A DNA stretch of 64,000 nucleotides from Pseudobdellovibrionaceae bacterium (GTDB lineage Bacteria > Bdellovibrionota > Bdellovibrionia > Bdellovibrionales > UBA1609): NCBI GenBank assembly GCA_023898385.1, contig CP060220.1, positions 1,364,001 through 1,428,000 of the forward strand, in the 5' to 3' direction. A model generated the notes under the pieces. It saw nothing but the letters and a program-made list of their open reading frames with translations. It made no database searches and had not been told where the DNA came from. This document shows positions 44,348 through 54,073 of this stretch, one piece after another. Position 1 is the first letter of the stretch. The number at the start of each line of letters is the position of its first letter. Made by a program: the position numbers and the translations under genes.

Positions 44348-46834
44348 CTACTTTTGCTCCTCGGGTTTTTCTAAAGTGGTCGAAATAGCAATACGTCCAG
44401 CAGCCATGTCAATGGCCACTCTCGCGCCGGCCTCACTGTAACCTTTCGCCCGCATTCCCTGCAGATAGGTACTCAAGTGCCCCTGCACTTGAGTACTTTG
44501 GTTATCATTGTTGTGAACTGAGTCCGCCAACTGCCGAATAATCACTCCAACAGAGCTATTAAAAACTTGGCTCAACAACATATGCTTAATCGCTTTTACC
44601 AACCCCGGATGTCTTGCAGTAGGATCTTCTAATGCTGAATCTACGTTGCTGTAACGTAGCACTGTGTTTATGGCCCTCTCGTCAAGACCTGCACTGCTGT
44701 TGGCCTGCTTGTAAGACTTCTTAAGATCTTCGACAAATTGCCGTTCATCGTCTAATCGAATGGTGTACCCCGTGTTGAGGTCTTCATACTCTTCGGCGCC
44801 ATCTTGAACAGATAGTGCTTCAAGAATTTTCCACGCTCGCACATAGAGCGGTCCCACTTGATCGTCTGGAGTTAACGATTGAATAACATCGTCTTGCACC
44901 ATGCGTACGAAAACCTCATCGTATAGCGCCTTAGCCTGAGTGGCCCAGTGCTGGCGGGTCTCCAAAGAGGCATTTGTGTTTAGCTCTTTTCTTCTCATCA
45001 TCTCATAAAAAGACTCCAGCGCATCCACCAAAGTCATTTCGCGAGACTCGCGACGGCGGGCTTTGGCCAAAACTTGGTCAAACCATTTCTTCACATCACG
45101 CTGATCCAAACCAAAATCACCGTCATTGGTGTGCTCAGACAGGGCTTTGAGCGCTTTATCGGCCCCGGGCCCCAATCCTAAATCTTCTCCCAATTTGAAG
45201 CGAATTCTTTGCACTTCGTCTGTATAAACCGGACTTGTTACTATGCCTTGTGAAGAATATTTCCGCGCCTCTTCAGCATTGAAGTTCATCCGCGTGACTG
45301 AGGCCACAGCTCCCATAAACAGCATCACATAGGGACTTTGGTGGACTTCATACTCGCCATCACCAAACCATACCTCGTAGCGACCGTCAGTGCCCTTGGG
45401 CTTCATGCCTCTTTTGATTCGCGGAAACAGTTCTGTTCGAGGTAAGACCACTCGTTCCGCCTGAGCATCTGCCAAGGAGCGTACAGAATAATTTCCGTGT
45501 CCGGCCATTTCAAAAATGGTGGCTGCTACGGCATGGGGATCGGTCAACCAAGGCATACGAATACGTTCGATTCGAGACAACAAAGCCCGACTTTTTGGCG
45601 ACTTTTCCAAATGATCAAGATTCTCTAAATTTGACGCTCCCATAATAAACATATTCAGAGGCGTGGTTGGCAACATTCCAAAGCGCAACACACGATCCTG
45701 GGCAACCCCCAACGACGAGTTCAAAACATCTGCTGGATAGCGGAGCATCTCATCCCAAAAAATAACAAATCCGTGGCCATGCGGGATAATCCCGGGCACC
45801 CATATAGATGGGTTTTCAGACCCTAACGTGGCCATTCTTTGCGGCTCCACGCCTCCAAAAATTTCTCTAGAACGAATGTCTTTTGGTGGTGAGTCCAGCT
45901 GTGGCATGGATTTGTCTTCGCCCACAATGACCCGTCGCAGACGAGTGTGGTGATCCAGAATGGCCAAAACTTCCCGCTCTGTTAAATCTCGCTTTAACTT
46001 ACGCCGGTAATGTTGAAGCACCATTTTTCTGATTCCACCATTGGACCAGGCTGGCTCTAACAAAGGATCCGGATCTCCTACATTGAATTCTCGAAGTTCT
46101 TGGTCGGCAAGATGCAGCACCCGCTTTTGCACTTCGGCGGGCAACAATGTCAGTGGTGAGTCATTCACGGCCGCAGGAATGGTGTCTTGAATAAGTGTTT
46201 TGAATCCTAAAATAGGTTCGCCATCGATCATGTCACGGCGAAGATTTCGCCAGTCATAGGACCAATACTGAAACTTTGGATCATTCTTCGAAGCATACCG
46301 AAATGCTGAACGAAAAATATTGAGAAACAGACTCTTACCTGTGGCCGCTGGCCCAATAAACACGGGAATACTTCGACTGTTTGCAAATATGGAGTTTTCA
46401 AGAGTCATCACTAATTTTTCAATGGACTCTTCTTGTTGCACAATAGCGCTATAACCATTCAACTCGCTGGGCGTGCTGAAAATATGATACAACGTCACTG
46501 GATGGGGAATGTGCCGCAATTGCACACCGGACTCCACGCGTCCTTTACGCACTAATGCTAACAATCTTTGCTCGGCGCTCAAACCTAACAAAGGGGCGTT
46601 AACAAGCAGATTCTCTTCTTTGCTTGAAGTCACCAGTCGAGAAAACGGAACCTCTTGTATTTCTGCATTAAATGCCTGATCAGGAGTGTCTTTAGCCAAC
46701 GCCTGCTGACACCAGTTTGGCAAAATTAAACCCGGGCCCACCGTTGATTTTTCGTCGCCACCGTCATTGGCAAAAACAGAAGATCCCAACAGCAGCAGAA
46801 CAACAACCCCTACAAACGCTCTCAACAAATACAT
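44348..46834 (-). CDS. Exported PrkA/YeaG-like AAA+ protein
   Basis: 828 residues from the ATG at 46834. An ATG four codons earlier (46846) is also possible. Signal peptide YLLRAFVGVVVLLLLGSSVF ending FAND. Walker A IGPAATGKS, Walker B VIFWDEMLRYP, sensor GASNLENLDHLE and Arg-rich SRALLSRIERIRMPWL follow in the order and spacing of the PrkA AAA domain, where the corresponding segments are EFVEMLK and the FIDRI region. PrkA/YeaG is a cytoplasmic serine kinase or ATPase that works with YeaH and SpoVR/YcgB. The C-terminal kinase part is poorly conserved here. First gene of the unit. A 343-base gap precedes it. Confidence 0.8.
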   Translation of the reverse strand: MYLLRAFVGVVVLLLLGSSVFANDGGDEKSTVGPGLILPNWCQQALAKDTPDQAFNAEIQEVPFSRLVTSSKEENLLVNAPLLGLSAEQRLLALVRKGRVESGVQLRHIPHPVTLYHIFSTPSELNGYSAIVQQEESIEKLVMTLENSIFANSRSIPVFIGPAATGKSLFLNIFRSAFRYASKNDPKFQYWSYDWRNLRRDMIDGEPILGFKTLIQDTIPAAVNDSPLTLLPAEVQKRVLHLADQELREFNVGDPDPLLEPAWSNGGIRKMVLQHYRRKLKRDLTEREVLAILDHHTRLRRVIVGEDKSMPQLDSPPKDIRSREIFGGVEPQRMATLGSENPSIWVPGIIPHGHGFVIFWDEMLRYPADVLNSSLGVAQDRVLRFGMLPTTPLNMFIMGASNLENLDHLEKSPKSRALLSRIERIRMPWLTDPHAVAATIFEMAGHGNYSVRSLADAQAERVVLPRTELFPRIKRGMKPKGTDGRYEVWFGDGEYEVHQSPYVMLFMGAVASVTRMNFNAEEARKYSSQGIVTSPVYTDEVQRIRFKLGEDLGLGPGADKALKALSEHTNDGDFGLDQRDVKKWFDQVLAKARRRESREMTLVDALESFYEMMRRKELNTNASLETRQHWATQAKALYDEVFVRMVQDDVIQSLTPDDQVGPLYVRAWKILEALSVQDGAEEYEDLNTGYTIRLDDERQFVEDLKKSYKQANSSAGLDERAINTVLRYSNVDSALEDPTARHPGLVKAIKHMLLSQVFNSSVGVIIRQLADSVHNNDNQSTQVQGHLSTYLQGMRAKGYSEAGARVAIDMAAGRIAISTTLEKPEEQK

Positions 46835-46846
46835 GAACCCCACCAT

Positions 46847-47234
46847 GTGTTAGTAATGACTTGAGATTAATTTTGAAGAAATTGAAGTCGATTAAATAAA
46901 TACAGAGAAACCAAATCCCAGGATTCACACCGCAAATCAAAAAACTGTTTCAAAGTTTTACTTTAACTGAATTTCCCCTCTTTAAACCCAACCCGTTGTG
47001 TATTGATAGAGGAAGCTTTTAATAAAACCGTCTACTTGACGCAACCAAAAATAAATAAATGTCACAACACACTTTTCACTATATAGATGAATAAATTTCA
47101 ATTACCTAAAATACTTTCAACAATCACTGGCAAACGCGAGCCCAGATTGAGCACTCGTGGTAAATGCGTCGCAAACCAGATGAAGCATTATGATCGTGCC
47201 GCGTCAAACTAGTTCGTTTTTTAGGAGCTCCATT
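46847..47234. other. AT-rich divergent promoter region
   Basis: The gap between the divergent PrkA-like and CPBP genes is AT-rich and must hold both promoters. On the plus strand TTGACG (near 47036) and TATATA (near 47085) are seen but are not properly spaced with each other. No gene or RNA is recognised. Confidence 0.4.
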
Positions 47235-48203
47235 TTGAAAATTAAATTTCGCCAGGCGCCCCTCACACTATTTGTTTTCAGTTTTTTGTTCGCAACAGTG
47301 AGTTGGGCCCAGTCGAGTGAGTTAGACGACTCCGTATTCTTTAAGACCTCTTATGACCAGAGCATACACCGAAAACGAAATGCCTTTTGGCCGGCCATGG
47401 GTAGCTTTTTTGCTCCCGGGATCAATCAGTGGATCGAGGGGCAACACAAATCAGCGGCGCTTTACTCAGGGGGCGCCCTGTTGGCTACGGCCTTGCAGAT
47501 TTCGGCCTTGAGTGAGGTCGCCGACAGCACTGAGACTTTGATCAATCCTCAAGATTTTGCAGAAGCCGGAGATCCCATCAAGAAAATCGTTGTTGGCGAT
47601 GCCATTTATAAAACCATGGGTGGTCTTAGCGCCCTTCACGCTTTTAAAACCTCGGTGCATTGGCACAAAGACCATACTGATCGTTTTTCATTTATCGACC
47701 CTCATCGCGAAAAAATGAAGGATGTGATTCTAGCTCCCTTTGCCTTTTCAAATTTAAAAAGAATGACCACATTGATTCCTCTTGCCACCATCGGCCTACT
47801 GGCGGCCACCACCAGTTTTGAAGCAGGCAATAGGGGCATAAATATCGGTGACTCACTGTTTATTGGGTCAGTTTCTTACGGTGCGGGCGTAGGAGAAGAA
47901 GCCTTGTTTCGCGGATTCCTGCTTCCCTACATGTATGATTCTTGGAATAACTTTTTCTGGAGCAATACTGCACAGAGTTTAGTCTTTGCCGCCCTTCACA
48001 TTAATGCGGAGTTGACTGTTCCGGTTTGGCAATTTGCGTTGGGATATTATTTTGGATGGATCACCCACCAAAACCATTGGTCCATAGAAGAAAGCGTGTT
48101 TATACACACCTGGTGGGACGTGATTGCGTTTACCGCTACTTTTGCCGCGGCCAAAACCCGCGGCACGTCTATTTATTTTCCAATAGTACAGTCGACGTTT
48201 TAG
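47235..48203 (+). CDS. CPBP family intramembrane metalloprotease with signal peptide
   Basis: 322 residues from a TTG at 47235, chosen because TTAGGAG lies seven bases before it. An ATG at 47190 has no site. The N-terminus KIKFRQAPLTLFVFSFLFAT ends SWAQ, a signal peptide. CPBP/CAAX-protease motifs lie near the C-terminus: EEALFRGFLLP (EExxxR), FAALHINAEL (FxxxH) and ESVFIHTWWDVI. Such proteases cut within membranes. Some process prenylated or secreted peptides, others act in bacteriocin immunity. It is divergent from the exported ATPase operon, which may be coincidence. Confidence 0.82.
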   Translation: MKIKFRQAPLTLFVFSFLFATVSWAQSSELDDSVFFKTSYDQSIHRKRNAFWPAMGSFFAPGINQWIEGQHKSAALYSGGALLATALQISALSEVADSTETLINPQDFAEAGDPIKKIVVGDAIYKTMGGLSALHAFKTSVHWHKDHTDRFSFIDPHREKMKDVILAPFAFSNLKRMTTLIPLATIGLLAATTSFEAGNRGINIGDSLFIGSVSYGAGVGEEALFRGFLLPYMYDSWNNFFWSNTAQSLVFAALHINAELTVPVWQFALGYYFGWITHQNHWSIEESVFIHTWWDVIAFTATFAAAKTRGTSIYFPIVQSTF

Positions 48204-48433
48204 ATTTTTGCGTCACAACTTTTTCTGCTCGGCACTTGCTCTTCAGGGGCAGAGGTTATGCAAACCAAATTAAAAATCGCTTTTTGATTCTTTGGGCCGT
48301 GGTAATTGGACCAAAAAGAAAACAGAAACTACTGTTAAGTGATTTCAACAGGTTAAGGTGCCTTTTTAGGTCTGGGGCCGGCCTGGCACTCGCCTTTCAC
48401 TCTTTAAAACCCACCGTTTGGCCCGAACAGTCC

Positions 48434-49774
48434 TCAAAGAAGAAGTTGTTTTGCGGCTTCAATGTCTAACTGGGACGGGTCGTTAATATTGGCGCAGAGC
48501 TGATCTAAAATTTTATTTTGTTCGATGCCCTTGGATTTTGCTTCAGCATATGGAACCAACGTGTAGGTCACCATGGCGTAGCGAGTTCGATAAAGTTCCG
48601 GCAGCTCTTGTTCTAAACGCCGCTCCACTTTTTTCCGCAGCAGGAACTTATCATCGGCCACTCGATCTCGCATCTCTATAAAATTCTCGATGGCCATATC
48701 GGCAATGGCATCGGCGTTGGGCTTCTGGCGTTCAAAATATGTTAAAAACGCTTTCTCCCAATCCTCTGAAAACTCGTCCAGTGCCGTCATCAGGTAAGTG
48801 ATGTCTTCAAACCCACAGTTCATACCTTGTCCAAAAAAGGGCACCACGGCATGGGCGGCATCTCCTAAGAGCGCCACTTTATCTTTGAAAACCCACGGAG
48901 CGCATCTCACTGTGCCGAGAAAACCTTGCGGATTTTCACTGTACTCCGTGGCCAGATTTGGCATTAAAGGTACGGCATCTGGGTACTGTTCTTTAAAAAA
49001 CTGAAAGGCCTGATCCGCCGTTTTGACTTCTTCAAAACTGTCACGGCCCGCCTCGGGTAGGTACAGCGTCATTGTAAAAGAGCCATCAAGATTGGCTAGT
49101 CCCATTAGCATATGGTGCCCTCTGGGCCAGATGTGCAAGGCGTTTTTGTCTAGAGCGTACTCTCCGGCGCCAGCAGCAGGCAGTGTGAGTTCTTTGTAGC
49201 CTGCTCCCAATGGTTCAAGCGTATTCACTTGTTCCACACCCCGTTTTTGTAACGCACTCATCATCTGTTTGCGCACCACTGAACCGGCGCCATCTGTACC
49301 GAAGATATGGTCAAATTTTTCTGAGCCACTTTCAAATCTCAGAGTCGAATTCTCTATATCCATTTCCAAGATGGGACATTCGAAGTGCAACTGAGCCCCC
49401 TCGATCTCTGCCTCGTGCAGCAGCATTTGATTCAAGTGAGTTCTTGAAATTGAATAATTACATTCTGAATCATTTCGACCATAAGGCTGATACGTGGTTT
49501 CGCCTTTGAGGTCATGCATCATTCGGCCACGCACAGAAACAGTTTGCTCTTTGACTTTATCCCAAAGTCCCACCTTTTCAAGGGCGTGAATGCCCCGGGA
49601 GGTCACCACCAAATTGATTGATCGGCCCCCATCTAAAATGTTTTTTCTGAGGTCCGGCCGGCGCTCGAATACTTTAACTGAATGACCCCGCTTTCGCATA
49701 TAAACGGCCAACAACGAACCCACCAGGCCCGCACCCACAATGGCGATGTGTTTTACTGAAGAAGGATTAGCCAT
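48434..49774 (-). CDS. kmo: Kynurenine 3-monooxygenase
   Basis: 446 residues from the ATG at 49774, which has GGAGG just upstream. Hydroxylates kynurenine to 3-hydroxykynurenine using NADPH and FAD. The Rossmann FAD site IAIVGAGLVGSLLAVYMRKR lies near the start, YSISRTHLNQMLL in the substrate region and GDAAHAVVPFFGQGMNCGFE, the second FAD motif, near 290. It overlaps the kynU stop by eight bases. Last gene of the leftward half of the kynurenine cluster. Confidence 0.94.
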   Translation of the reverse strand: MANPSSVKHIAIVGAGLVGSLLAVYMRKRGHSVKVFERRPDLRKNILDGGRSINLVVTSRGIHALEKVGLWDKVKEQTVSVRGRMMHDLKGETTYQPYGRNDSECNYSISRTHLNQMLLHEAEIEGAQLHFECPILEMDIENSTLRFESGSEKFDHIFGTDGAGSVVRKQMMSALQKRGVEQVNTLEPLGAGYKELTLPAAGAGEYALDKNALHIWPRGHHMLMGLANLDGSFTMTLYLPEAGRDSFEEVKTADQAFQFFKEQYPDAVPLMPNLATEYSENPQGFLGTVRCAPWVFKDKVALLGDAAHAVVPFFGQGMNCGFEDITYLMTALDEFSEDWEKAFLTYFERQKPNADAIADMAIENFIEMRDRVADDKFLLRKKVERRLEQELPELYRTRYAMVTYTLVPYAEAKSKGIEQNKILDQLCANINDPSQLDIEAAKQLLL

Positions 49775-51008
49775 TGAGACCTCCATTGATAGCGTCAACA
49801 AGTCGATAAACATCTTCAAAGCTGTTATACAACGGAGCCGGCGCCATTCGCAAAATATCTGGTTCTCTAAAATCCACAATAACTCCCGCCTCGGAGAGTT
49901 TTTTAGCCAAAGTTTTTGGCTCCCCTTTTATGCGCACGCAAAGCATGGAACCCCTATTTTCTGGAGTCACTATCTCGCAAGCGCCAGCACATTCTGTCTT
50001 CAGCAGATATTCCAGGTAAGTGGTGAGGCGGTCGCCCCGTTCTCGCAAGGCCCACATTCCGGCTTCATCGAAGATCTCTAAAGAAGCCCGTAAGGTCGCC
50101 ATCGGCAAAATGGGTGGATTACTGAGCTGCCAAGCCTCGACCGTTGGCATAGCCTGAAACTGTCTCGACATTTGAAACCGCTTTGACTTATCTGTACCCC
50201 ACCAACCTTCAAAGCGCGGAATATCTTTTTTATTTAAATGCCTTTGGTGAACAAAACATCCCGCAAGTCCGCCAGGCCCAGAGTTTAAATATTTATAAGA
50301 ACACCACACAGCAAAATCCACACCGTCATCATGTAACGACAAACCAAGATTGCCGGCGCCATGGGCCAAGTTAAAACCAGCTAAAGCCCCCACATCATGA
50401 GCCGCACTGGCGATGGCTTTCATATCGAATTTGTAGCCCGTCAAGTAATTGCAATTTCCCAGCATTACCAACGCCAACGAGGAGCCCAACTCTGAGATTG
50501 TTTCAATAATTCTGTCGTGCTCAACCTCTACTATGGCCTGTTTGGGATCAAACCCATGAAAACGCGCTTGCGAGTCCACGGCATATTGATCAGAAGGAAA
50601 GGTGTTTTTCTCTATAAGTATTTTAAATCGTTCTTTGCTCGGCCGATAGAAACTCACCATCATCAAGTGTAAATTCACGGTGAGTGAGTTCATCACCACC
50701 ACTTCGTCAGGTCTTGCCCCCACAAGGCGCGCGGACGGCTCTGTTAAGAATTCATGATAAGAGTACCAAGGATGTTCGCCCAAAAAATGACCTTCAACAC
50801 CGTATCGTCCCCAGCTATCAAACTCTTCCATCGCATAGTGACGCGCCCGAACCGGCATCAGTCCCAGCGAATGGCCGGCAAAGTAGAGTTGGTCTTCGCC
50901 AGTTTGAGTTTTTGGGAATACAAATTCCCGGCGAAACCGAGAAAATGGGTCTTTTTCATCAAATGCTCTTGCCGCCTGTAAGCTAGCCGACTCCGCTATG
51001 AACATCAT
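49767..51008 (-). CDS. kynU: Kynureninase
   Basis: 413 residues, normal for the family. PLP enzyme that splits 3-hydroxykynurenine to 3-hydroxyanthranilate and alanine. The PLP lysine is K239 in CSYKYLNSGPGG. NLAHGAGNLGLSLHDDGVDF and MNSLTVNLHLMM are further family marks. Five bases separate it from the decarboxylase upstream, and it overlaps kmo downstream. Confidence 0.95.
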   Translation of the reverse strand: MMFIAESASLQAARAFDEKDPFSRFRREFVFPKTQTGEDQLYFAGHSLGLMPVRARHYAMEEFDSWGRYGVEGHFLGEHPWYSYHEFLTEPSARLVGARPDEVVVMNSLTVNLHLMMVSFYRPSKERFKILIEKNTFPSDQYAVDSQARFHGFDPKQAIVEVEHDRIIETISELGSSLALVMLGNCNYLTGYKFDMKAIASAAHDVGALAGFNLAHGAGNLGLSLHDDGVDFAVWCSYKYLNSGPGGLAGCFVHQRHLNKKDIPRFEGWWGTDKSKRFQMSRQFQAMPTVEAWQLSNPPILPMATLRASLEIFDEAGMWALRERGDRLTTYLEYLLKTECAGACEIVTPENRGSMLCVRIKGEPKTLAKKLSEAGVIVDFREPDILRMAPAPLYNSFEDVYRLVDAINGGLNG

Positions 51009-51013
51009 ACTTG

Positions 51014-51799
51014 TTATTCCCCTACCTGAAATCCTACCGAACCTAGGCCTTCCACCTCGAGTTGCACTTTCATATTAGGCTCTAGCGCCACGGCCGAAGT
51101 GGCTCCGCCAGCTAGCACCACTTGACCTGCCTTTAGTGTTTGGCCATTTTCGTGCAACAACTCAACCAGTTGTACCACTGATATAATGGGATCACCTGAT
51201 ATGGCGTTTGAGTTTCCCTCACCGGCCGTCTCGCCGTTAATGGTCATTTCCATAGCCAAGTCTGCAAGATTTATCTCGGAGAAATCCTCTCGCCAATTGC
51301 CCAAGACAAAATGCGAAGAGGACGAATTGTCAGCAATGACGTCTTGTAATGAAAAATACTTAAACTGTTTGTATCGAGAATCTAATATCTCAAGGGCCGG
51401 ACACACGGCACTCACGGCCTCTAGGGCCTTTTCGCGGGTAGTGGGATAGGATAAATCCTCACCCATTAAAAATGCGACTTCTGGTTCAACCTTTGGGTGA
51501 ATGCTATTTTTTAATTGAAACTCGCCCCCATCTTCAAGGGCCATCTTGTCAGTCAACCCGCCGTAAAGTGGAGAATGCAGGTTCATTTGCTGCCGCTTGG
51601 CTTCGGATGTGAGGCCCATCTTCCAACCCACTAGGGCTTCACCATTTTTTTCTCGAAATGCCAATCCCAAGGCCTGTACTACATAGGCATCGCGAGTTTG
51701 AAAATCAGAAATCGTTTCACTAAATTGCTCCACTGGAGCTTGATTGACTCGTGCACTGTTGAGGTCGCTGGCTATCTGTTCGCGAAGATTTGAATCCAT
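51014..51799 (-). CDS. nbaG: 4-oxalocrotonate (2-oxo-3-hexenedioate) decarboxylase, FAH-like family
   Basis: 261 residues of the MhpD/XylI/NbaG family. Motifs: VGWKMGLTS near 58, HPKVEPEVAFLMGEDL near 103 (Glu pair for the metal) and CPALEILDSRY near 134. In this cluster it would decarboxylate the 4-oxalocrotonate made by aminomuconate deaminase to 2-hydroxypenta-2,4-dienoate. The related hydratase MhpD has a similar fold, so the specific role rests on neighbours. First gene of the leftward operon with kynU and kmo. Confidence 0.85.
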   Translation of the reverse strand: MDSNLREQIASDLNSARVNQAPVEQFSETISDFQTRDAYVVQALGLAFREKNGEALVGWKMGLTSEAKRQQMNLHSPLYGGLTDKMALEDGGEFQLKNSIHPKVEPEVAFLMGEDLSYPTTREKALEAVSAVCPALEILDSRYKQFKYFSLQDVIADNSSSSHFVLGNWREDFSEINLADLAMEMTINGETAGEGNSNAISGDPIISVVQLVELLHENGQTLKAGQVVLAGGATSAVALEPNMKVQLEVEGLGSVGFQVGE

Positions 51800-52117
51800 G
51801 ACTTACACCTTTTGTTCTCAATGGACCGCAACGATATTCATAAAAAGCATGGGGTACAAGACAAAACACCATAGCCAACGAGGTTCGCCAAATCCAAGAA
51901 CAGGGGCGGGCCAGAGGGTTCGGCCACAAGCTCCGTTTCGGTGGCTCCACCCATTTATTTTCAGATTCACAATACACTCCGCGGCGCTCTTGAGCTGCCC
52001 CTTATAAACTGTCGACGCCCGTTTTCTTATGAAAAGGGAGGGAATAACGCCGGATGACTGGGTGTGACAGAAAAGTCTGTTTATCGATAGAGCACTGGTC
52101 TGCTACAAGAATTCTAT
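51800..52117. other. Divergent regulatory gap of the kynurenine cluster
   Basis: 318 bases between the two operons. AAGGTG serves the decarboxylase ATG. A short inverted element (ACAGAAAAGTCTGT, near 52069-52082) lies about 40 bases before the dehydrogenase start and could be part of an operator. No regulator gene is present in the gap or next to the cluster. Confidence 0.4.
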
Positions 52118-53569
52118 ATGCAAGAAACTCACACCATACTTAATTTTATTGCCGGAGAATTTCAGCCCGCCAAAAATGGAGCTACTTTAGACAATTATTC
52201 ACCGCGAACCGGACAAATCTATGGCTCATTGCCCGACTCATCGGGCGAAGATGTCATGCTGGCGGTGGAGGCGGCCCATACAGCTTTCCCTCAGTGGGCC
52301 AACACCCCTGTGCGTGAGCGAAGCCAAATACTAAGACGACTGGCTCAACTGATTGGTGAACACGCTCCTTTTTTAGCCACTGTAGAATCCACGGATAACG
52401 GCAAACCCCTGTCAGTGGCCAAAAGTATTGATATACCCCGAAGCCAACAGAATTTTGAGTTCTTCGCCGATGCCATCGGGCAATTCTCTGGTCAAAGCTA
52501 TGACATGGACGGCACAGCCTTGAACTTCACTCTTCGCTCGCCCTTAGGTGTGGTGGCCTGTATATCCCCATGGAACTTGCCGCTTTATTTGCTCACTTGG
52601 AAAATCGCGCCGGCATTGGCTGCAGGCAACACAGTGGTGGCAAAACCCTCAGAGATCACTCCCATGTCGGCTTATTGGCTATGTCACTTGGCTAAAGAAG
52701 CGGGCCTACCTGCTGGTGTATTAAACATGGTGCATGGGCAAGGACAAAAAATTGGCCCTACCCTGAACACCCATCCCCTTGTAAAAGCCATCTCATTCAC
52801 AGGCAGCACCGAGACCGGAAAAAAAATTGCTGAAGACGCCGCACCTCTTTTTAAAAAACTCTCCTTAGAAATGGGCGGCAAAAATCCCAATATTATTTTT
52901 GCCGACAGCCAGTTTGATGAAGCCGTGAACACCACCCTACGCTCGAGCTTTGCCAATCAAGGTCAGATCTGTCTCTGTGGATCGCGAATCTTTGTAGAAA
53001 AAAAGATTTACGAACCTTTTAAATCCGCACTGATCGATAGGGTTCGAAGTCTAACCCAGGGCGATCCGCTTCAGCCAGACACCCAACAAGGGGCCCTAGT
53101 TTCAAAAGACCATCTTGAAAAAGTATTACGTTACATTGATCTGGCAAAAAATGAAGGCGGTCGAATACTTTGTGGGGGCGAGAGAGTGTTTTTCGATGGT
53201 CCCCTTAAAGAGGGATATTATATGCAACCCACACTCATCGAGAATCTGGATGCCTTCTGTCGCACAAACCAAGAAGAAATATTTGGACCCGTGGCCACAA
53301 TTACCCCTTTTGAAACCGAAGATGAAGTGGTGGAATGGGCCAATAGCACGCGATACGGTCTTGCCGGAAGCATCTGGACAGAAAACTTAAGCCGAGCCCA
53401 TCGACTGGCCCGCCGCCTGGATTCAGGGTTGCTGTGGATAAACACATGGATGATGAGGGACCTTCGAACCCCATTTGGCGGCGTGAAAGATTCTGGTGTA
53501 GGTCGCGAAGGGGGCGAGGACGCTTTGCGCTTTTTTACCGAAGTAAAAAATGTGTGCATCAAGACATGA
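52118..53569 (+). CDS. nbaE: 2-aminomuconic 6-semialdehyde dehydrogenase
   Basis: 483 residues of the aldehyde dehydrogenase superfamily, close to the usual 480-500. NAD-binding segment ISPWNLPLYLLTWKIAPALA near 150. Catalytic Glu in LEMGGKNPNI near 250, catalytic Cys in NQGQICLCGSRI near 285, EEIFGPVATI near 388. In this cluster it oxidises 2-aminomuconate semialdehyde to 2-aminomuconate. 2-hydroxymuconate semialdehyde dehydrogenase is the closest alternative by sequence. Context favours the amino compound. First gene of the rightward operon. Confidence 0.9.
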   Translation: MQETHTILNFIAGEFQPAKNGATLDNYSPRTGQIYGSLPDSSGEDVMLAVEAAHTAFPQWANTPVRERSQILRRLAQLIGEHAPFLATVESTDNGKPLSVAKSIDIPRSQQNFEFFADAIGQFSGQSYDMDGTALNFTLRSPLGVVACISPWNLPLYLLTWKIAPALAAGNTVVAKPSEITPMSAYWLCHLAKEAGLPAGVLNMVHGQGQKIGPTLNTHPLVKAISFTGSTETGKKIAEDAAPLFKKLSLEMGGKNPNIIFADSQFDEAVNTTLRSSFANQGQICLCGSRIFVEKKIYEPFKSALIDRVRSLTQGDPLQPDTQQGALVSKDHLEKVLRYIDLAKNEGGRILCGGERVFFDGPLKEGYYMQPTLIENLDAFCRTNQEEIFGPVATITPFETEDEVVEWANSTRYGLAGSIWTENLSRAHRLARRLDSGLLWINTWMMRDLRTPFGGVKDSGVGREGGEDALRFFTEVKNVCIKT

Positions 53570-53635
53570 AGCTTTAGGCAACCCCTCATGGGGGTGTTGA
53601 AATGGACTTTTGATTGAATCAAATTGGAGAATGCA

Positions 53636-54061
53636 ATGAGTGTAATTTCAGGAATTATTAGTTCCTCAAAAGCGCCTGAACCCGTGGGCGCCTATCCCCA
53701 CGCTCGCCGAGTGGGCCAGCTGCTATTTCTTTCAGGCGTGGGTCCGCGTAAGCGAGGCTCAAAAGAAATTCCCGGCGTGACGTTGAACGCCGAGGGCCAG
53801 ATCGTTTCTTATGATATCGCAACTCAATGCCATTCGGTGTTTCAAAATGTGCGTTATGTTTTAGAAGAGGCCGGCTCTTCATGGGACAACCTCGTTGATG
53901 TCACCGTATTTTTAACAAACATGAAAGATGACTTTTCTACGTACAACGAATTGTACAAAGAATATTTCAAAGACAATCAGCCCTGCCGCACCACACTTGA
54001 AATCAACTGCCTGCCCACGCCGATTGCCATTGAATTGAAGTGCATTGCAACCATTGACTAA
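53636..54061 (+). CDS. nbaF: 2-aminomuconate deaminase, RidA family
   Basis: 141 residues from the ATG at 53636, with GGAGA five bases upstream. The RidA fold is shown by PEPVGAYPHARRVGQLLFLS, VRYVLEEAGSSWDNLVDVTV and PCRTTLEINCLPTPIAIEL, with Arg and Glu of the active-site pocket present. General RidA proteins deaminate reactive enamines. In nba-type clusters a RidA member removes the amino group of 2-aminomuconate to give 4-oxalocrotonate. Twelve bases precede the dioxygenase gene. Confidence 0.9.
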   Translation: MSVISGIISSSKAPEPVGAYPHARRVGQLLFLSGVGPRKRGSKEIPGVTLNAEGQIVSYDIATQCHSVFQNVRYVLEEAGSSWDNLVDVTVFLTNMKDDFSTYNELYKEYFKDNQPCRTTLEINCLPTPIAIELKCIATID

Positions 54062-54073
54062 AGGATTATCAAG

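Noticed and set aside
46847..47189. Defined sigma70 promoters for the exported ATPase operon
   Set aside because: Several AT-rich boxes are present, but none has a properly spaced partner, so no specific promoter is claimed.
48026..48469. 147-codon frame over the end of the CPBP gene
   Set aside because: Out-of-frame shadow of the protease gene, extending into noncoding sequence.
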